From: Actinomycetota bacterium
GTDB taxonomy: Bacteria; Actinomycetota; Acidimicrobiia; Acidimicrobiales; Ilumatobacteraceae
NCBI GenBank assembly: GCA_016871295.1
Contig: VFZD01000010.1
Coordinates: 1 to 38,518, forward strand
Direction: 5' to 3'
DNA: 38,518 nucleotides
Below the pieces are notes generated by a model. That model was not told where the DNA came from. It was given only the letters and a program-made list of their open reading frames with translations, and ran no database searches. The translations under genes were made by a program, and so were the position numbers. Numbering within the stretch: position 1 is the stretch's first letter; the number at the start of each line of letters is the position of its first letter. Positions 33,567 to 38,518 of this stretch are shown one piece after another.

Positions 33567-35936
33567 CGACAAGGCGAGCAACGCCGCGTTGACGAGTTGT
33601 TCGGGAAGCAGGTCGAAGGTGGCGTATAGCTCGGCAATCGTGCCCGATTGACCGAATTCGTCGACCCCGACGGGCACCGTTCGCGCGCCGAAAACCGAAC
33701 CCAGCCATGCCAGCGAATGGCTCGCCGAGTCTTGCACCGTCAACAGCGGTAGTTTGCGCTCCGAATCGCCCAACAATGTGCCCAGATGACCGACATCGCG
33801 TGTCGCTTCACCGTTGCGAGTCGCAAGTTGTTGGGCGTTGCGCCAACCGCGATAAATGCGATCGGGCGAGCAAATGTCGAGAACCACCGTGTTGATGCCC
33901 TCGATGACGAGCAATTTGCCGGCCGCCACCGCCTCGGGCACGACGCTGCCGGTCGCGGCGATGACCAGATCGGCGGCGCGGGGTTCGTTGGGTTCGCACA
34001 ATCGATATCCACCGGCGAGAACATCGGCGCGCACGGATTCGGCGCCACGCTGCACGACGATCTGCTCGAAAATCGTCTGATCAATCGGTCGCGTCGACAG
34101 GCGCAGATACATGCTGTCGCCGTCTTTGGTGCCGAGGCGCTTCAGGCCGTCGCACAACAGCCAGTCGAGCGCGCGGGCAAAGCACGGCTCCGCATAAGTC
34201 ATGCCGGGCAGTTCGAGCCCGAGCGAAGTGGTGACGGTGCTCTGGTGTGCGCCACCCTCGGGCGCCAGCGTCACGCCCGAAGGCGTGCCGACCAAGACAA
34301 ATCTCGCACCGTTGTAGAGGGCGTAGATCAGCGCGTCGAGTCCGCGACAGACGAACGGATCATAGACCGTGCCGATCGGCAGCAAATGTTCGCCGTGCAG
34401 TTCGTGTCCGAGCCCGAACGCGTGCAGCGCCAAAAAAAGATTCATCTCGCTGAGCCCGAGTTCGACGTGTCGACCATGCGGACCCTCGTTCCAACGCAAG
34501 AGACGATCGTCGCCCAGATAGTTGGGTTGCTCGTCGGAACTGAACACGCCGAACTTGTTGATCCATCCGCCCAAGTTGGTGCTGACGCTGACATCGGGCG
34601 ACATCGTCACAATGCGCTCGGCGATCTCCGGGTTGCGACCAAGGCCGGTCAGAAGTCGACCGAAAACTTCTTGGGTCGAAATCGGTTTTTTGCCGATCGC
34701 CAAACTCACCTCATGCGGCACGTTCAATTGCGGTCGATCGGCGATTTCCTTGTTGTTGATGTCTCCGCCCACTGCCCGACAAACCCGGTCTTCCTCGCTG
34801 TCCGTTTCGAATCGTTCCCACTCGGTCTCGAGGGTCAAACCATTGCGTTGTCGCAGGTCGTTGATCTGGTTTTCAGAAAGCAGCGCCGCATGGTTGAGCG
34901 GGTCGCCAGCAATCGGCAGCCCCCAGCCCTTCACGGTGTAGGCGAACACGACGCTCGGCTTGTCGGTGACGAGATCGCACTCACGATAGGCGTCGAGCAA
35001 CTTTTCGATGTCGTGGCCACCGAGGTTTTGCACCAATGGTGCAAGATCGCCGTCAGAAACATCGTTGATGAACGCGGCGACCTCGCCCGGTGCGCCCTGC
35101 AAGAACTTTTCGCGCAAGGCCGGGCCCTGCAAGGCGAACAAACTTTGATATCTCTCGTTAGACATGTCGTCGATGTATTGGCGCAACGACTCGCCGCCCG
35201 GCATGGCGAAAGCGGCCTGAAGTTTGTGGCCGTATTTCGCCTCGATCACATGCCAGCCCGCATCGGCAAAAAAGCCGGCGAGCTTTTTGATCTTCATTCC
35301 GGGCACGACGCGATCGAGACTCTGCCGATTGGCATCCACCACCCACATCACATTTCCCAAACCCTGCAACGACGGATCGGCGATCGCCTCCCAGACGTTG
35401 CCTTCATCGAGTTCGGCGTCACCGACGAGGGCGATGAATCGGGCCGCCGGTCGGGGCGTGAAGTGGGCGTCGATATAGCGGCGCGTCATCGACGCAAACA
35501 GCGGTGCCACGGCACCCAACCCGACCGAGCCCGTCGAAAAATCGGCGACATCCGGATCCTTTGTGCGACTCGGGTAACTCTGCAGTCCGCCGAGCGTGCG
35601 AAGTTTTTTCAGGTACGACTTGTCGAGTTCGCCGGTCAGATATTTGATCGCATGAAAAATCGGCGAGGCGTGGGGCTTCACGGCGACTTTGTCGTCGCCG
35701 TTCAAATGACCGAACCACAACGAGGTCATGATGCTGACCACCGATGCGCTGCTGGCCATGTGTCCGCCGACCTTCACATTGAATTCGGCGTCGCGTCCGC
35801 CCGGTGCGGGTGGTGTTTCGCGTTCACGGTTGGCGTAATCGATCATCCGCACCGCGAGCCACAGAACCCGTTGTTGAATTCGTTCGAGAACGGCGATGTC
35901 GGCGAGGTTTTTCTGTCCGATCGCGCTCTTGCTCAT
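33564..35936 (-). CDS. AceE-like thiamine-diphosphate E1/transketolase family enzyme
   Basis: A 790-residue ThDP enzyme with the layout of homodimeric pyruvate dehydrogenase E1. The N-terminal GGHMASSASVV, KPHASPIFHA, GGLQSYP and TGSVGLGAVAP segments match AceE rather than classical transketolase. The ThDP/Mg motif starts at Gly172-Asp in VGDAELDEGN and ends near VDANRQ. A middle domain holds EGGAHQSTVTTS and a transketolase C-terminal domain closes the protein. E. coli AceE is 887 residues, so this is about 100 shorter. No E2 or E3 gene is in the window, so the 2-oxoacid and acceptor are uncertain. Two ATGs (35939, 35936) begin the frame; the second fits the CATAAT box 6 nt upstream. Confidence 0.82.
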   Translation of the reverse strand: MSKSAIGQKNLADIAVLERIQQRVLWLAVRMIDYANRERETPPAPGGRDAEFNVKVGGHMASSASVVSIMTSLWFGHLNGDDKVAVKPHASPIFHAIKYLTGELDKSYLKKLRTLGGLQSYPSRTKDPDVADFSTGSVGLGAVAPLFASMTRRYIDAHFTPRPAARFIALVGDAELDEGNVWEAIADPSLQGLGNVMWVVDANRQSLDRVVPGMKIKKLAGFFADAGWHVIEAKYGHKLQAAFAMPGGESLRQYIDDMSNERYQSLFALQGPALREKFLQGAPGEVAAFINDVSDGDLAPLVQNLGGHDIEKLLDAYRECDLVTDKPSVVFAYTVKGWGLPIAGDPLNHAALLSENQINDLRQRNGLTLETEWERFETDSEEDRVCRAVGGDINNKEIADRPQLNVPHEVSLAIGKKPISTQEVFGRLLTGLGRNPEIAERIVTMSPDVSVSTNLGGWINKFGVFSSDEQPNYLGDDRLLRWNEGPHGRHVELGLSEMNLFLALHAFGLGHELHGEHLLPIGTVYDPFVCRGLDALIYALYNGARFVLVGTPSGVTLAPEGGAHQSTVTTSLGLELPGMTYAEPCFARALDWLLCDGLKRLGTKDGDSMYLRLSTRPIDQTIFEQIVVQRGAESVRADVLAGGYRLCEPNEPRAADLVIAATGSVVPEAVAAGKLLVIEGINTVVLDICSPDRIYRGWRNAQQLATRNGEATRDVGHLGTLLGDSERKLPLLTVQDSASHSLAWLGSVFGARTVPVGVDEFGQSGTIAELYATFDLLPEQLVNAALLALS

Positions 35937-35942
35937 CATGCA

Positions 35943-35948
35943 ATTATG
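35943..35948 (-). promoter_or_regulatory. Putative -10 box (CATAAT) of the AceE-like gene
   Basis: On the minus strand CATAAT is 6 nt from the second of two tandem ATGs (35936) and 3 nt from the first. This supports the second as the start of a leaderless mRNA. The divergent ridA-like gene begins 62 nt from that start. Confidence 0.4.
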
Positions 35949-35998
35949 GCTTATCGTGAAAGGTCTTGACCGAGCCGCGCGCACTATCGCCCACACAA

Positions 35999-36379
35999 AT
36001 GGCCGCTCCAGCCGCGGCTTATGCGCACGCGATACATGTGCCCGCGGGCCACGAGTTGATCGCCACCTCGGGTGTCGTGCCGACGAATCTTGACGGGTCG
36101 GTGCCAAAAGATTTGGGTGAACAGGTTCGGGTCGTCTGGCAAAACATCGCGGCGATTTTGGCCGAGGGGAACATGACCGTTGACTCGATCGTCTCGGTGA
36201 CGACCTACGTCGTGAATTCTGTCGACCTGGGCGAACGACTCAAGATCGTGATGGCGGGTCGAGACAAGGCGTTGAACGGTCATTTGGCGGCGAGCACGCT
36301 CGTCACCGTGCCGGCGTTGGCCAAACCCGAGTGGCTCGTCGAAATCGCCGTGCTCGCTGCGAGGCACCCGAACTCGTAG
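35999..36379 (+). CDS. RidA/YjgF-family protein lacking the catalytic arginine
   Basis: A 126-residue Rid-family protein. The archetype RidA hydrolyses reactive enamines/imines made by PLP enzymes, using an arginine (Arg105 in E. coli) and a nearby glutamate. Here the corresponding stretch reads AASTLVTV with Ser99 in place of Arg, and the EIE motif reads EIA with Ala117, so the deaminase activity is probably lost. Such arginine-less Rid subgroups exist, with mostly unknown function. I chose ATG at 35999; a TTG at 35966 would add eleven residues. It is divergent from the AceE-like gene and 16 nt upstream of the mutase gene, so co-transcription with the mutase is likely. Confidence 0.82.
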   Translation: MAAPAAAYAHAIHVPAGHELIATSGVVPTNLDGSVPKDLGEQVRVVWQNIAAILAEGNMTVDSIVSVTTYVVNSVDLGERLKIVMAGRDKALNGHLAASTLVTVPALAKPEWLVEIAVLAARHPNS

Positions 36380-36395
36380 CCTTGCCTTGGCGATT

Positions 36396-37991
<1,596 letters not shown>

Positions 37992-38037
37992 TCTTGCGCT
38001 GCTGTTGGCTTTCTAGTTTTCGCTCGTTCGCCCAGAT

Positions 38038-38518
38038 CTATTCGGCGATGTAGTTGATTGCCACCGGGGGGCGCTTGATTTCGGGCGCGCTTCGTTGGGG
38101 GTGGCCGAGGTAGATCATCGCCGTGATGTGGGTGCCGGGGTTGAAACCCGAGAACCTGGCCACATCGTCGTTGACCCCGGTCGGGCAACTCGACCAGAAA
38201 CTCGCCAATCCGAGACTTGTCGCGCCGAGCAGAATGTTTTGAATTCCCGCCGCCACGGCGTCGCGGTTTTCTCCGGTGCGCAATTGGGTGTCACCGGGTT
38301 CGCTGCCGACGATCAAGATCACCGGTGCGCGCTGATATTTGGTGCGCGCTTTTTCTACCTTGTGCGGCGGGTCGCCCTGGCGAGCCATCGCATCGGCCAC
38401 GCAATTGCTGAGCCGCGCGCGGGCGTCGCCCGTGACGGCGGCGAACTTCCAGGGGAATGTGAGTTTGTGGTTCGGCGCCCACATCGCCAGTTCGCAAAGT
38501 TTTTCGACCGTGCCATCT
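38038..38518 (-). CDS. Nitroreductase family protein (5' end outside window)
   Basis: Partial gene: the minus-strand frame is open to the window edge, and the visible 159 residues are the C-terminal part of a flavin-dependent nitroreductase. Seen are AMWAPNHKLTFPWKF, the ARAR and QRAPVILIVG segments, NILLGATSLGLASFW and a GHP-x10-KRPP ending. The ATG at 38482-38484 lies inside a conserved motif and is not the start. Such proteins bind FMN and reduce nitro compounds, quinones or other acceptors using NAD(P)H; the physiological substrate is unknown. It converges on the mutase gene, 46 nt away, with no clear terminator between. Confidence 0.85.
   Translation of the reverse strand, partial: DGTVEKLCELAMWAPNHKLTFPWKFAAVTGDARARLSNCVADAMARQGDPPHKVEKARTKYQRAPVILIVGSEPGDTQLRTGENRDAVAAGIQNILLGATSLGLASFWSSCPTGVNDDVARFSGFNPGTHITAMIYLGHPQRSAPEIKRPPVAINYIAE

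Noticed and set aside
33786-35969. A 727-codon open frame antisense to the AceE-like gene
   Set aside because: It is a codon-bias shadow: composition is His/Arg/Gln-rich, no family motifs appear, and the opposite strand holds a full ThDP enzyme.

Overview
The window reads as a stretch of actinobacterial chromosome, most likely from the class Acidimicrobiia (Ilumatobacter-like planktonic lineages). This is inferred from gene order, not from a search. Two blocks match actinobacterial synteny: mec-cysM-murI-rph-rdgB, which in Mycobacterium tuberculosis runs mec-cysO-cysM-Rv1337-murI-Rv1339-rph-rdgB, and yifB-dprA-xerC-whiG-M23-rpsB-tsf-pyrH-frr-cdsA-dxr-rseP-ispG. The DNA is moderately GC-rich and very compact. 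GTG and TTG starts are common, stop/start overlaps are frequent, and no gap exceeds about 155 bases. I see no insertion sequence, phage gene, CRISPR array or plasmid feature.

Layout. 1-1.7 kb: a DoxX membrane protein and the smpB-ssrA ribosome-rescue pair (tmRNA with its tag reading frame), all on the minus strand. 1.7-6.3 kb: the JAMM protease Mec, cysteine synthase CysM, an EamA transporter on the opposite strand, then murI, rph and a TTG-started rdgB. 6.3-10.4 kb: a D-threonine-aldolase-like PLP enzyme placed directly behind an odd leucine tRNA (UAG anticodon, short variable loop), facing two adjacent fold-type-II PLP enzymes of unknown substrate. 10.4-11.4 kb: a lone clpP and a small lipoprotein. 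11.5-24.7 kb: the housekeeping superblock for DNA uptake and processing, recombination, a WhiG/FliA-type sigma factor, a degenerate LytM protein, translation factors, UMP kinase, CDP-diglyceride synthase and the isoprenoid enzymes Dxr and IspG around an RseP-type protease. 24.7-26.4 kb: a small conserved hypothetical gene and a rhodanese-ThiF fusion. 26.5-31.8 kb: cell-envelope genes, namely UDP-galactopyranose mutase, a GlfT2-like galactofuranosyltransferase and a secreted SpoIID-SGNH-peptidoglycan-binding protein. 31.8-38.5 kb: a minus-strand run of AceE-like E1, class II aldolase and an EamA exporter, then divergent ridA-like and acyl-CoA mutase large-subunit genes, and a nitroreductase cut by the window end.

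How the genes work together. Mec, CysM and the rhodanese-ThiF protein look like parts of a protein-thiocarboxylate cysteine pathway, but the sulfur carrier CysO is absent from its usual place. Glf and GlfT2 imply a galactofuranose polymer. The central block couples translation, nucleotide, phospholipid and isoprenoid synthesis.

The most unusual observations are the leucine tRNA lacking a long variable arm and ending 6 nt before a start codon, a recurring TANNNT box 6-7 nt before start codons (ten genes, suggesting leaderless mRNAs), the LytM protein with its zinc ligands lost, the SpoIID-SGNH fusion, the reversed rhodanese-ThiF order and the uncharacterised PLP pair. None of these is proven to be a new system. 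They are the places I would look first.
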